From contig MNCI01005010.1 of assembly GCA_015680685.1 (NCBI GenBank), positions 400,428 to 464,427 of the forward strand: a DNA stretch of 64,000 bases. The letters run 5' to 3'. Below the pieces are notes generated by a model. It searched no databases, had not been told where the DNA came from, and worked only from the letters and a program-made list of their open reading frames with translations. Shown piece after piece: positions 9,879 through 22,848 of the stretch. How positions within the stretch are numbered: the stretch's first letter is position 1; every line of letters starts with the position of its first letter. The DNA is from Gnetum montanum (Eukaryota; Streptophyta; Gnetopsida; Gnetales; Gnetaceae). The position numbers and the translations under genes are program-made.

Positions 9879-12517
9879 AATTGCTTCTGCAATGTTGTTG
9901 ATTGGTAAAAATAGGAATTTTTGCTGAACAAAGATTGCATAAATGGAGAGACTAGTTGGTTAATGGAAAACCCTAAAACCTAAAATATCCTTCTCTAATC
10001 TATAGTATTAAATTATCTTCATGTCTTAGTCTCATCTTACTTGAAAATTGGAGTGTATAGTGGTATAAACTATCTTTGGCACTAGATGTAAGAAACGTGA
10101 CTTATGTAGTACAAGCATAAACTTGGTTTTATTATTATTGTTAATAAATCTTAAGATTCATGTAAAATAATCATTTGATTTGATAGTGGATACATGATAA
10201 AATTGAGAGTAGGTGCTAACCTTCAATGTTGAATATTTAGGATATCAATGGCAATAGAAATTAAATATTTCCTTATTTTGTAAAGAACTAGCTACCACCT
10301 TAATGTTATCATCATATTTATACTAATGTTGAATATATGTTTTTTATTGTATTATTATTTTCATGATGCTAACCTATGTGTTATGCATAAATGCTTGTTT
10401 GTGATCTTCTAGATTCTTAATATCTATTCCAAAATCCTCTAGCAAGTATTCATAATTTATTTTCTCTACTCAATTATGATGACTAACTTTCCTTAATGAT
10501 TTTCTTTTAAGTAATTTAGTTGATAGTGGAGATGATTGTGACTCTCAACTAGAATCTTGGATTTAAGATTTAAAGATTATAGATTAGAGATTTGATTTTA
10601 ATAAAATTTCTTATCTTTTAAGTATTTAGTCTTAATATATTTTCTAATTACCCATTGGCTAGTACAATTGCTTAGATATATATGTGCATGTCCTTGGTTT
10701 AGGTTGTATATAATTTTTTTTGGCTATTTTACTATGTTTTAAATTTAAACTTGTGATATAACCTTTTAAATTCTTATTCTTTCTTAATGTTTCAAAATTA
10801 ATATTTCATGTTTTTAATGTGTAGAAGTATCATGTACTAGTTTATGTTACTCATTAACTATTTTTAAGAGTTTTAGTTTGGTGCATATTAAATATTTACT
10901 TTCATGGCATTATAGTCATGCTAATTGACATCACTTAGTGTACAAGGTAGGCTCCTTTGCAATAGACTATTGCACGCTTTATTCCAAACATTTTTAATTC
11001 TTGTATACTTCATCACATCTATTTCCTTAGCATCCTATATTAATTTTATGAAGTTGCACCTTTTATTTTTACATACTATTTTTTTAGCCTAAGCCTAGGT
11101 TAGGGATGTTACAAATGAACTTTTAAATTTTCATGCCTTATTTGTCAAAGCATATATTTAATAGTTAAATCTCCATACAAAGATTATATACCTCATGGAT
11201 TGTATTTTATTTTTCTACAAGAAATAATATAAAATAGTAAAATATAAAATATGATTCTTATTATTCATATTAAAAAAACATATAACTGAATAAGATTTAT
11301 TTATTAAAGCCATTTTGAATAACTTGTTTAAAAAATATTATACATTTGCAAGGATTCAAATCTAATAATAAACATATAAAAATGAAAAAAAATTATTTTT
11401 GATGAGTTTCTCACTTACTATTTATCTTTCTATGATTCTACATGTTTTTTTAATATATTATTTTACGTCATCATAACAAGAGGTACATCTCCATACCATA
11501 TTACCTTTGCCTTAATAATTACTACTTTGCTAAGAACCATCATCATCATAATTTAAAAGCTTAACATAACTCCAATAGAAAGTATTATGTTTCTTTTTTC
11601 TTCTTTTATTTTGACTAGTCATTTCTATTAAGAATAATACCAGTAATTATTTTCTTTTCTTTTTTCTTTTTCCTTTACTACATACTATTAATTAGCATGA
11701 TAAAAATTCTTCATCATTATTTAGGTGCATATCAGAATTTGAGATGTCAATTTCTAGAAAAATAAAATTTAGCCAATGTATTATCTAGTTCAATCATTAT
11801 AAAACAACTTTTATTGTATCAAGTATGCTTATGTAGCTAGATCATATTTTTACTTTATAGTCATTGGAATAATTGAAAGGTCAAAAACCAAAATACTTGA
11901 TCATGTAGAGGAAATAACACATACACATAGAAGAGTCCACTATCATTTATAAGATGCAAAGGAATATTTATATGTCTATAATATGGTTATTAGAAAAAGT
12001 TATAGGTAACTATTAGTATGTGACATTAAGTCCAATAATTCTTTATGTTGTGCTTATGGTACAAAGAAATTGTTTTTATTTTATTGTATGCAAAAGGAAA
12101 TTTACTCATCATGGTAGTTCCATGGAGCTTTGGTTATGTAACCTTGCAAGCAAAGAAGATGACGTCAATTCAAGAAAACTATATAAAAAATGCAGAATAT
12201 AGAATTGCTTTTAAGAATTCATTTTCTAAACTATTTTTCCTGGAACATGATAATGTGTTCTTAGGATTAAAAGAGTATTTCCCTTAAATGCTATGATTTC
12301 TTTAATTTATGATAGAGTGTAAAAATGTTATTAACATAATTTAATATGTTAGTTTGAAAATTCTAGATATTTTCTTGTAGGCTTTACGAGTTAGTAGATA
12401 AATGAAATAGAGTTGTTGAGTAAGTCTTAGATATTTTTCACTTTAGATGCTAGAGCCTATGTATAATTTTATTGTTTAAAATGTATTATTGTTATTTTTT
12501 TACCATACAAACATGAA
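9879..12517. other. AT-rich intergenic DNA, nothing recognised
   Basis: No ORF with recognisable similarity, no clear LTR ends and no structural RNA were seen. The longest reading frames (60-80 codons near 12020-12290) have no recognisable motif. Probably very old transposon debris. Confidence 0.6.
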
Positions 12518-13302
12518 TGATGAGTCGCGAGGTGCCCCTACACTCAACCATACGAATATGAGCATCTCACGTGCGATCCGGTCAAACTCTAAGGACTAAG
12601 TGCTTACGCACCTTAATGGAACACTTAAGGTTAATCAATCGTTGTCCTTCCAAACTTACTTGTATTGTCATGGTTGTATGGTTAAGTAAGTTTGAGATAT
12701 GTGATTTTTATATCTTTTATCTTTTTAACACCTTATACTAATAGGGAGAGGGTGAATAGACTAAGTGACTAACTTATATTAACTATTCACTAACTGGGTT
12801 CTAATTGTCCTAGCACCAGTATTTGTTCCCACTTGCCGCACACACCCTGAACTAGTGCAACGCTACTGGGATTACCAAATGCTATTCATTACTGGGTTAC
12901 CAAGTGTTACACATGTGCTCAAAGCGGTCGTACTAAATGTACTTAACTAGGAGAGTCAAGGGTTGACATAGATTAATTATCTAGGAAAACATTTAAACAT
13001 TTAACAATAATTAAATCCTATTTAGCTTAGTCCATATGCTGCAAGGTTTATTAGAAAGTTCATCTTTATTGCCATACACAAATTTGTGCTCAGGTACAAT
13101 TTTCTCGAATAAAGATCTATTCACTTTGAGACTCCTATTGCGGGCGCATGAAAATTATTCTAACTCTGGAATGGTAAAACTACTATAGTTTGGCTAAGCA
13201 TCTAGATCTAGATTGGTTGAACAAGGGAAAGCTACCTCTTATTTATAGACATGATGGTGGGCTGTGATATCGTAGGGGTCGACGCGATCTCGTGGCTCAT
13301 CA
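12518..13302 (-). repeat. Element A 3' LTR
   Basis: 785 bp, TG...CA. A TATA box (TATAAATA on the minus strand) is at 13241-13247 and an AATAAA-type signal, read on the minus strand, is near 13065. The promoter-proximal end holds one GATATC and degenerate copies. Confidence 0.9.
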
Positions 13303-15256
13303 TATCCCCATGACTGAATGAAAACTCATCCTCGAGTTACTTACAAAATATTGGGAAGGTATGGGATTATTGACTTGAATGGCACTAACGGTGAATGGGG
13401 TGACATGTGAATGGATCATCATTACAATACATGACAAATTAATGTTCATGACAACAAGAGTGGACACTATACACATTTGACATCCAGCCTTATTTGGTAG
13501 CTGAGAGAGAAAAGAGAAGAGAGAGATAAAAGAAGAAGTCTATTGCTGCCGATGCCAAGATTGCACCTTTCGTTGTTCATCCATAAGTGCATCATCAATC
13601 TCGTTCCTTGCATAATTGCTCCAGCACCATTCCATTCCAAGTGTTTCCTTTAGATCCAATCCATTGTTGTATGATTTCCATCTGCACACACAACACAATC
13701 TTATATTAGTAAGGGTAAATGAATTACAATGCAGTTAAATACCTTGCCTCAGTGTAAGGTCCATTGGCTGACTTGTGATATGGCTAATGTAGATATGGAG
13801 ATATAATACTGGTGACTATCCAAGGTGTATGGGCTAGGAGAAAATCGAAAAAATTGGACTAGGACTCCCATGATTGAGAGCAAACCTCTGGTAGCGAGAG
13901 AATGGAAAAATATAAGGAATAAGAAATATGGAGAAAAAGAAACAACGACAACACTGAAAAAATGGATGTCAAAGATGGAGATGAACAAAATAAATGGTGA
14001 TTGTGAAAATTTTTAAGGGAAAGAAATTAATAGATGCACCAAATAGGAATGCTAGTGGGTCCTCCCCAAAACAGGCTCATGCCCTTAATGCCCTGACAAT
14101 TGCACATTCCAAGAGTTCGTAGGCTCTAAAAATGTCATTTTGAAGCAAGAGTTAAATTCTTGACCACAAGAATTTACCAAAAATAAAATAATGCATCAAC
14201 CAAAATACGAACTATTGATACAACCAGCAATGAGGTGAAAAGTGGAGGAAGAAGGATGGAGAGAAGAGAATGGAATGGAGTCTCAAGAACAAGGTGGCGT
14301 ACAGCCCCTTGTGTATTAATGGTTAATGTGACTTAGTAGATCTCATTCCAAATCTACCCTCAAACAATCCACATCCAGTGACTTTGCATTAATACATTCA
14401 TCCAATTCATCCACTTGAAGTAACAAGAATGCTTTCACCAAAGAGTCATCACCATTCCAATGAAACAAAAAAAGGAAAAAGTAGGAAGTGAGAAGGACCT
14501 TAGTTAGAGAGAACATGTTTATTTAGTTCCATAAAAAATTCTTGTAGCCCAATTGATTATTTCATCTAAGGGGTGTGCTTTGAATTCTCACTGTGTTTTT
14601 TTTTTCACTATTTTTTTTCTGTTTTGTGTTTTGCGTGAGAAGCACACCATGCAAAGACTTATTATTTTTATTAGTTCAACTTTCCGATAATGGAGAAACA
14701 TCAGAATGGTAAGGAAAACCTAAGAAGGAAACATCCAAGACCCAAGAGAATGGCTAGCACAAATGCATCAAGTTCCTTTGAAGTCACACCCTTTTCAGTC
14801 CTTGAGTCCTTCCTTAGTTTGAGAAATGTTGAATCACCAATTTCTTCGATAGTTCTTATTATTTAAGTAAGGGGATTGTACAATTCCAAGCTAAGAGAGA
14901 CCATAGAAATTCATGGATGCATGGATGACATGGACTCATTGCCTGTTATATCAAAAGAACAATACCTTAGTATGAACATCATAACTCAAAGGTAAAAACC
15001 AAACATTAGCAATCAATAGAATACAGTTCATACCACCATCAGGAACACTTATTAGATGACAAACCTTAACAAAAAAACAAACAAAGAAATAAAAGAGTAT
15101 AAACGATGTTGCAAAACAAAAACAAGAAAAGTTAAAGAAATTTGTAAAACAAAAATGTGTAAAACAAAAAATTAAAAAAGAACTGAGGGCCTTGATTGAT
15201 CAGCATAGTTGGTCATCTTCCCCATGACTAAGTTGAAAGGAGGAGATCCAAAATAA
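13303..15256 (-). other. Element A 3' non-coding region
   Basis: About 2 kb between the end of the coding region and the 3' LTR. It aligns by eye with 22849-24830 of element B and 54858-56844 of element C (shared phrases such as GGGTCCTCCCCAAA and AGGGCCTTAGTTAGAG). Just before the LTR the minus strand has the purine-rich CATGGGGATA, the polypurine tract. The small ORFs here on both strands have no recognisable motif. Confidence 0.75.
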
Positions 15257-15960
15257 TGAGTGCTTGTTTGAATATTTTAGAAGTGTTCAGCTTCTCCCAA
15301 TTGATGTTTTCAGGTTAAGGGTTGGAAGTTGGAGACGCTCTTGCTCCAGTGTATCTATGCTTTCAACATGAGCGCAAGTTGTTCCCCCAGTTAGCTTCAT
15401 GCATGTTAGTAGGTTGCTCTTTGGATCAGCTATCAACCACTGGATGTCTCTTTGTTGTGTGGTTGCTACATAGAGGCACTTTTGTATGTTAATTTCTTGG
15501 GCACACCGGTTGCATGCAGGCAATGTTAAACATTCTTGCATGTCATCACACCCTATATCACTATATGTGATGCATGGAAATTTCTTCTTCTCGATCTTCC
15601 AAAAGTGTTTTCCTTAGATATCTCCAGGGAAAGATCGCGGATTCCTAGGCATGCGTTTATGGTACTTAGCCATGCCCCTTCCAATATTATTTGGAAGTCC
15701 CCTTTTGCATTGTTTACTTGTATCACTAGGAAATCAGCTGTGTATGACCAACCACACATAGTGGTAATGATGTCCTCCACTAGTCCCAAGGGAATAATTA
15801 TGGATTGGTCAGCTAGCTCTAAGAAAATGTTGCTCTTTTTTAGTGGGGACAGGTTCTAGGCTTTATACATCTCTTGTGATATTAAGTTAACTCTGGTTCA
15901 TTCCCAGAGAATTGGAGATAAATTAAAGGAATTCTAGGATCAGAGAATTTCCTGGGAAGG
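15257..15960 (-). pseudogene. Element A retropepsin plus remnant of integrase C-terminus
   Basis: Minus-strand frames give SIIIPLGLVEDIITTMCGWS, then ADFLVIQVNNAKGDFQIILE, AWLSTINACLGIRDLSLEIS, the body of a Gypsy aspartic protease. The active-site segment, which reads ALLD-stop-GSGVNLISQEMY in element B, is partly deleted here: only VNLISQEMY remains. The reading continues to about 15290, then a short different-frame stretch ENINWEKLNTSKIFKQALII matches the last codons of the element C integrase (QIKPFHEYKKASDFLDLLLL). Everything between (reverse transcriptase to integrase) is missing. The enzyme would be inactive. Confidence 0.75.
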
Positions 15961-16099
15961 TGGCCCTCCTTAATGCAGTTAGTGACAGTATGTGTTAACA
16001 TAACCATGTGCGTTGAGCTCTGTTTTTGGTTTCAAGGGAGCTATGAAGCCTTAATTGATGGAGAAGCATTTGGAGGCTCAACTGCTTATGGTTGTGAGA

Positions 16100-18582
16100 G
16101 CTTTTTTGGACTCTTGGTTCTAAAGAAAGGTCTTCTCTTTGTGTGGTTGTCAGAACTAGCAGCGGGTTGAAGGTTTACAGTTCTCATAGCATTGCATTGC
16201 TACAGTTGAGTGGGGAGTTCCCCTTGCATTGCTAGAGCGGGTGGTAATGGAGCTATTGGTGTGAGAGATGCGGATGGATTTGAAGGATGTTATGTATGTG
16301 GTGTGTCTCCCCTAGGAGAAGGAGTCCTATAATACTCTTGAGCTTGGTAGTGATGTCATGGTGTCACATGACCAATAAAGTCAGGTGGAGAGATTGGTTG
16401 CTGCATGTAGTAGCCATATGGATCCAGTTTATGGTAAGGATATTGTTGCCTTGGTGGTGGCATCTCCCATGACTATGGGTATTGCCACTATTGGTGTTGC
16501 TTAATAGGTTGTGGTGGAGTTCCACTTAGATAATACGTTAATGGCTGGTGGAACTTCCTTGGGTTACCTTGGGGATAAGGTAACCTTCGGGGTGCTTGCC
16601 ATTTGTTAAGTTGTGGGTTAAGTGCATACATCCTTGACTCTTGCATATGTGAGATTATTAGGCAACATCCCTTAGGATGGTCATACTAGCATATCTAACA
16701 TCCACCGTCATTTTCCGTATTAGAATCCACAACCTCTTCGATGATAGCCATTTTACCCTTACCTTTGTTACGTGCATGGTCCAAATCCTTCTTTTTCTTT
16801 TTTTCATAGTCACTACCTCACTCCTTAGACTCCTCTATAATTTTTAGAACGATTTCAAATCTGTTGTCTAAGGAGTCCCACATTTGGTCTACCTTCACCG
16901 ACATTTCTGTTGTTAATTTTTGCAGTGGGAAGGTTTTCCTATGCACCATCTCTTCGAGTGGTGACTCTTCCTCCTCCTCACAGAATCTCACTCCCCTTTT
17001 TCAGAGGGAAGGATCACGGTTGTACTCTTCCACAATTTCTCTCTTACATAGCTCTCCTTCTTCCTTAGCTACTTATTCTAGCAATCTATGGACCTGATGG
17101 AACCTAAGCCCTGATAATCTCCATTGGGCATAAGTTCGAAGGGTTCTCCTAGTTTCATGCCTAAGTTCCCCTACAAGATGGCGTAGTTGATCCTGTTGCG
17201 AGTAATCATGGCCCAGGCAATGATGTAATAGTGCATAATATCAGCCCATGATTTCCCTGCTTCCATCCTTGGATTTTCTTTCATAGGTTGGACACTTGGG
17301 AGTATGTTTGATACTTATCATTAAATAGTTCTAGCATCGTATTCCACCTCCTAATGGTTTTTGGTTCTAAGGACTGGTACCAACTTTTCGCTTCCTTTAC
17401 TAGTATCCTTGGGAACAACTTTAGTTTTTGCCACTCATTTTCTATGTTCTGCAAGGCACATGCATCATGGAATGCTTGTAGATGGTTTTGAGGATCAGTG
17501 TTGTATCCCCCCTCAAATCATGGGATATTATTCATGTCTAACCTCTTGATCCTACTATCTTTCTGGTGCCTTGTAGGAATTCTCATAGCCTCTATTATGT
17601 TTAACATGCTTCAGGTTGCGAGTAGGGGTTCTTTGTGGTCATTTCGTTCATAGCGTCTATGATGTCTACGTAGTTCCCTACTTTCCCTTCTTCCATGCCT
17701 TGATTCTTTCGAGTGCCCTCATCCTCGCTCTCGACTCTCTCATTGAGGTTTCTCAATCTATTTACCCTTATCCTCACGGTTAGGTTCCTTATGAATGCAT
17801 CCTAATACTGAAGGAGAGGATGAATGTGATGATGAAGGGGAAGAAGAAGGTGAACAATCTCCATGGCGATGTTTCCTACCTTCTCTTCGGTGGTCTCGGC
17901 CCCGATTATGATGACGATCAGAATGCTCATCCTTATCATGTGTTCATGTTCCCTCATTGAACACTTGGTGTTCATGGGGATTAGAACTAGGATTGTGAAT
18001 CGTGGAGTGAAGGTTTTGATAAACCACCTCCTCACCATCGTTAGGAGGGGGAACATCATTTTATGGGGAAGCTATTGAAATAGGTTCACCACCCATAATT
18101 TCACTTATGATGGGTGAAGCATTATGGGGGCCTTTTCCCTTCAATGATGTGCAGTAACTCTTTCTATCATAAGTCCCTTTGATGTTGCACTTCTGTGGGT
18201 TGGTAATCCCTTGTGACCGCATGCAACATACTTATTCATTGATGTTGCGCTTCTAGCATGCTTATTCATTGATGAATACTAAACCACATGCAACATACTC
18301 TACGTATAATTGTGACATGCCTATTCGTGCGAGAGCATGAAGGAGCATGTTGGGGACTTCTTGGTCTAGAGGCAACACTATGTTACCATCCAAGTCTCTC
18401 CAATGTAGTTGTTCATTTTGATGGAGAATAAAGGTAAAGTCAGGTACATACTCATCATGATGAACATATACCACATGGAATTTTTGAGGAATTGGTGGAT
18501 CTAGATCACTTATGTCATACCGTCGACTGTCTCTAGTGTTGTTCATAGGTAGTGAAGTGCTTTTGTGTGAAGAAGAAGACAT
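16100..18582 (-). pseudogene. Element A gag polyprotein, with stops
   Basis: The ATG at 18582 opens MSSSSHKSTSLP, then FHVVYVHHDEYVPDFTFILH, HWRDLDGNIVLP and MLLHALARIGMSQLY, an N-terminal block also seen in B and C. Further along (17500-16860) lies the retrotransposon gag capsid region, then at 16760-16690 a zinc-finger-like CxxC...DHPKGCC segment with IISHMQESRMYALNP, followed by a Pro/Gln/Tyr-rich tail ending near 16100. Several stops and frame changes break it. Gag would package element RNA; its position beside the primer-binding site is as expected. Confidence 0.75.
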
Positions 18583-18707
18583 TTTTGTCTTATTCAGTGT
18601 GTCGTTTACCGTTATCTTATTTTTTCTTGATTAACCCTAAGGGTTCGTTCTAGCTTCCCAACGATGTGGATGATTTCCTATGTTCTGCGTAGCACACAAA
18701 CAACTAA

Positions 18708-18727
18708 GTCCCTAATAACGGTGTCAA
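18708..18727 (-). other. Element A primer-binding site
   Basis: Directly inside the 5' LTR the minus strand reads TTGACACCGTTATTAGGGAC, a decayed form of the TGGCGCCGTTGCCGGGGA type used by Athila/Tat Gypsy elements; the differences are mostly C-to-T or G-to-A. Confidence 0.7.
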
Positions 18728-19540
18728 TGATGAGTGGCAAGGTACCCCTACACTCAACCATATGAATATGAGCATCTCACACATGATTCGGTTGAACTCC
18801 AAGGACTAAGTGCTTACGCACCTTAATGGAACACTTAAGGTTAATCAATCATTTTCCTCCCAAACTTACTTGTATTTTCATGGTTGTATGGTTAAGTAAG
18901 TTTGAGGGATGTGATTTTTATATCTTTTATCTTTTTAAAGCCTTATGCTAATAGGGAGAGGGTGAAGAGACTAAGTGACTAACTTATATTAACTATTCAC
19001 TAACTAGGTTCTAATTGTTCTAGCACTAGTATATGTTCCCACTTACCGCACACACCCTGAACTAGTGCAACGTTGCTGGGATTACCAAATTCTATTTGTT
19101 ACTAGGTTACCAAGCATTACACACGTTCTCGAAGCGATCATACTGAATGTAGTTAACTAGGAAAGTCAAGGGTTGAGAGAGATTAATTATCTAGGGAAGC
19201 ATTTAAACATTTAACAATAATTAAATCCTATTTAGCTTAGTCCATATGCTGCAAGGTTTATCAGAAAGTTCGTCTTTATTACCGTACAAAAATATGTGCT
19301 CAGGTACAATTTGCTTGAATAAAGATCCATTCACTTTGAGACTCCTACTGCAGGCACATGGAAATTATTCTAACTATGGAATGGTAAAACTGCTATAGTT
19401 TGGCTAAGGGTCTAGATCTAGATTGGGTGAACAAGGAAAAGCTGCCTCTTATTTATAGACATGACGACGGGCCGCGATATCGTGTACGCAATATTGTAGG
19501 GGCCGATGTGATATCGCGTACGCAATATCGTGACTCATCA
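18728..19540 (-). repeat. Element A 5' LTR
   Basis: 813 bp. TATA box at 19451-19457 (minus strand). The U3 beginning (19470-19540) has two GATATC and two near-copies, spaced by GTACGC. Followed by target duplication ATGAA. Confidence 0.9.
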
Positions 19541-21250
19541 ATGAATAAGCATGCTTGTTAGTATTTTACTAGATCATACCAAAATATTTATTACAAGGAA
19601 ATAAAATGTCAATTTTTATTGAAGCATATGTGAAGACCAATAATGAACATTAAATAAATGAATTATGATATCAAATAGTTGTAATATCATATGTCTTCAT
19701 ACAATATTCTAGATGTGATGTATCCAAGGCTCGTGCTACCTATAAATACTATCCAACAATCACATTGAATGTATATTTTTGATTATACCTTAGTGGAACT
19801 GTTGTATTTTTATTCCATGAATTTATTAATAGGTAGTGAATGTTCAAGGTGTGGTCTAAACTAATTGTGCAAAATATTTATTTGAGTGAAATATACCTCA
19901 ACATGTTCCATGGCTAGATATAAAGATCTAGATTATTTCTAATCATTGTACCATTTTACTTAGCTTAGCATTTACCTTCCTATGTAATATATACTTACAA
20001 TTCAATTTACTTTTCAAATTCATTACCATCACATTTAAATTTTCATGCATCAGAGAATTTAGTAAAGTACAACCATTCTTAACTATAACTTATAAGCATC
20101 TAGTAATTCAATTATGATATCCCTTAGTATAGTTAGCAACATGTTTCTTGGTAATGCTAGTAGAAATTTTACAAGCCTAAAACATGTACAAAAGATTACT
20201 AATAGATACTTATCATCATTAGACTAGTTAGAATTTACTTTCCACTGCTCATTAGAGTTAATACTCAATTTCTATATTTCACTTTAGTTTTCTTATATTG
20301 ATCAATATTATATCATATGTCTTATTTTATGGTAAATCATACACTTTAACCATAACTAACTCAAGTAAGAAGATAATGATCAACAATCATACATCAACTA
20401 TCTATAATTCATGTTTGATCCATCCATGAATTATGATTAGGTCACTCACAATGCTTGTGATTTGTATCACTAGATATAGAAAACTCTTATTGCCCAACAT
20501 TGACATCATTGCCAAAGATAGTGTTAATTATTCTAGTTTAGTTAATAGTGTACAAATTCATTGTATAAGATCTTAAGAAATTTTTTTAAGAAAATCAATA
20601 TTATTAAGAGACATACATATATATAATTAATTAAAGATGACTTCTTTAAATAAGAATTTTTCTCCATCCCTACTGATAACACTAGTAAGAGTAAATACAG
20701 AATTCAAATTAAAAAAACTTGAAGAGGAAAAATGAAAAATAGAGTATTTTATGCTCATTCAAATTCTTGTTATTTAAATTGTACTTTCATCTTTCATCAA
20801 GATGACTAGTTTTTATCGAAAAACTTGTAAGGTAATATTATGTTACTACATAATCAATCAACTTTATCTATGCTACATTCTACTCTTTTAACATCTAGTC
20901 TTAGTCACAATTATGAAGGATATTAAGGTAGAAAGAATATATCTAGATCATATTAACTACCAAAAGCTCAAGCTAGGTGAGATGCCATCATGAAGGCCAA
21001 ACATGAACATGATAAGGTCAACATTGAACTTTACCTAACATTATTATTAAATAAGAAGGATACAAAATATTAGACAAGGAAATCTAGTCATTACCAAATT
21101 TGTTTCTCACTCTCCTATCTTTTACATCAACGATTTCATGCATTAATGACTATTCTTTGCTTGGGTTGATAATCTAGAAAGAGATGTATCAAATCCTAGA
21201 AATAGAAGGAACTCAAGATATAAAATCTTCAATAGATCCAAAAAAGATGA
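19541..21250. other. AT-rich DNA between A and D, nothing firm
   Basis: No recognisable coding sequence. The 5' LTR of element D, expected somewhere here if D is complete, was not recognised. May contain diverged leader sequence of D in its right part. Confidence 0.5.
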
Positions 21251-21299
21251 AGGAACTATAGAAGAAAATCAAGTTAGTACAACTTTATTAATTTACCAT

Positions 21300-22011
21300 C
21301 ATCTTCATCACTCTCATCACCAAGTTCTATCAAATACGAGTGAAGACCTAAAGATAAAGCTTTACCAAGGAATCTAGATAAATAACCTAGTAGGAATGGT
21401 AAAAGAAATCAAGATAGGAAACATGGAAGACATAAAGATGAAGATTGAGATTAAAATGAAGGCATAGGAGAAAACATGATGAAGATCATAAAAGTAGCAA
21501 TCATCAGAATAAAGAATATGATAAATCCAATGATTATGATAAATGCCTATTAGCCAATAGAATCATGATTACCATTCAAGATGTTATTTGCATTACAACT
21601 AAGCATCAAAGGAACAAATATATCAAATGGCTAAATATGAATAGCATTTCAAAATTTGAAAAAAGCTATAATGTTGATCTATAACATCACATACAAGTCT
21701 TTCATAATTCCTATGCATTATAGAACATTAAGAATGCTTGGTAGAAACTTAAGTTATTTTTAATGATATTAATAAATAAATTTGAAAGTTGGTAATAATC
21801 TTTAGAATCAAACTCCAATTATGCATGGAATACAATGATGGACCTTTTCAACAATAAGTATCAGACATATTCTAGATTATGTGATTTAAGGAATTAGATT
21901 CAATGATGAAGAAAAGGCAGTTATAAATCCCTTGATATATCTATGGATAAATCCTATTCACTCCTACATAGATGCCTATAGCATGCCTTCTATCAAAGGG
22001 ACCAACTTAGG
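21300..22011 (+). pseudogene. Element D gag, left part
   Basis: A charged stretch (NQDRKHGRHKDED near 21400) is followed, at 21835-22011, by NNKYQTYSRLCDLRN and YSLLHRCL, HAFYQRDQLR. The corresponding gag region of element B reads YYALLHRCLGHGYAQQDQLH. Stops are frequent. The reading breaks at 22011 where element B begins and resumes at 28900. Confidence 0.65.
22007..22011. repeat. Target-site duplication of B (left copy)
   Basis: TTAGG, identical to 28900-28904. Confidence 0.9.
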
Positions 22012-22848
22012 TGATAAGTGGCAAGGTACCCCTACACTCAACCATACGAATACAAGCATAGCACACGCTATCCGGTTGAACTCCGTAGACTAAGTGCCTA
22101 TACGCCTTATGAAACACTTAAGGTTAATTATTCATTATCTTCCTAGACTTGTATTTTTCATGGTTGTATGGTCAAGTAAGTCTGAGGTATATGATTTTTT
22201 ATGTCTTTTCGGTTTTATCTCCTATGCTAATAAGGTGAAGGATGAAGAGAATAATTACTAACTTTAACTAACTAACTAAGTTTGAATTAACCTAGCATCA
22301 GCATCCATTCCCACTTACTATTCACACCCTAAACCGATGCAACCTTGGTTACCAAACGCTAGTCGTTTGTAGGATCACCAAGCGTGACGCACATGCTCGA
22401 AGCGGTCGTACTGAGGCACTTAACTAGGAGAGAAAGTTTGAGAGAGATTTAATAACTAACAAAGTGATTAAATGATAAACAATAAATAACAATAAATAAA
22501 ATCCTATTTAGCCTATTCCATGCATTGCAAGGTTTATCCAAGAAGTTCGTCTTTATTGCCGTACACAAACTTGTGTTCAGGTACAATATTTGCTCGAATA
22601 AAGATCCGTTCACTTTGGAGTTTCGACTGCGGGCACATGGAAATTATTCTAGTTATGGAGGGATCAAACTGCCAAAGTTTCACTACAGTCTAGGCCTAGA
22701 ATGAGAAATAAGGGAGAGCCACCTCTTATTTATAGATTTGGTGACGGACCGCCATATCGTGTACACGATATCGCAAGGGATGCGATATCACGATGAACAC
22801 GATATCACCTACACGATATCGTGGCCCATGTGATATCGCATCCCATCA
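22012..22848 (-). repeat. Element B 3' LTR
   Basis: 837 bp. TATA box at 22728-22734 (minus). Between the TATA box and the outer end (22740-22848) are five exact GATATC palindromes. Confidence 0.9.

Larger units (their letters stand above)
12518..19540 (-). mobile_element. Gypsy element A, non-autonomous (gag-pro only), complete with LTRs
   Basis: Two LTRs starting TGATGAGT and ending ACTCATCA or GCTCATCA bound a 7.0-kb element, flanked on both sides by the 5-bp duplication ATGAA (12513-12517 and 19541-19545). The primer-binding site lies next to the right LTR on the minus strand, so the element reads right to left: LTR, gag, protease, about 2 kb of non-coding DNA, LTR. Reverse transcriptase, RNase H and nearly all of integrase are absent. 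In the first 130 LTR bases I count 14 differences between the copies, 12 of them transitions. Confidence 0.9.

Noticed and set aside
12020-12287. Two overlapping plus-strand ORFs of 60 and 80 codons
   Set aside because: No recognisable motif, A/T-rich composition, no neighbouring coding signal.
15536-18078. Plus-strand ORFs inside element A
   Set aside because: Antisense to gag and protease, which are supported by homology to B and C.
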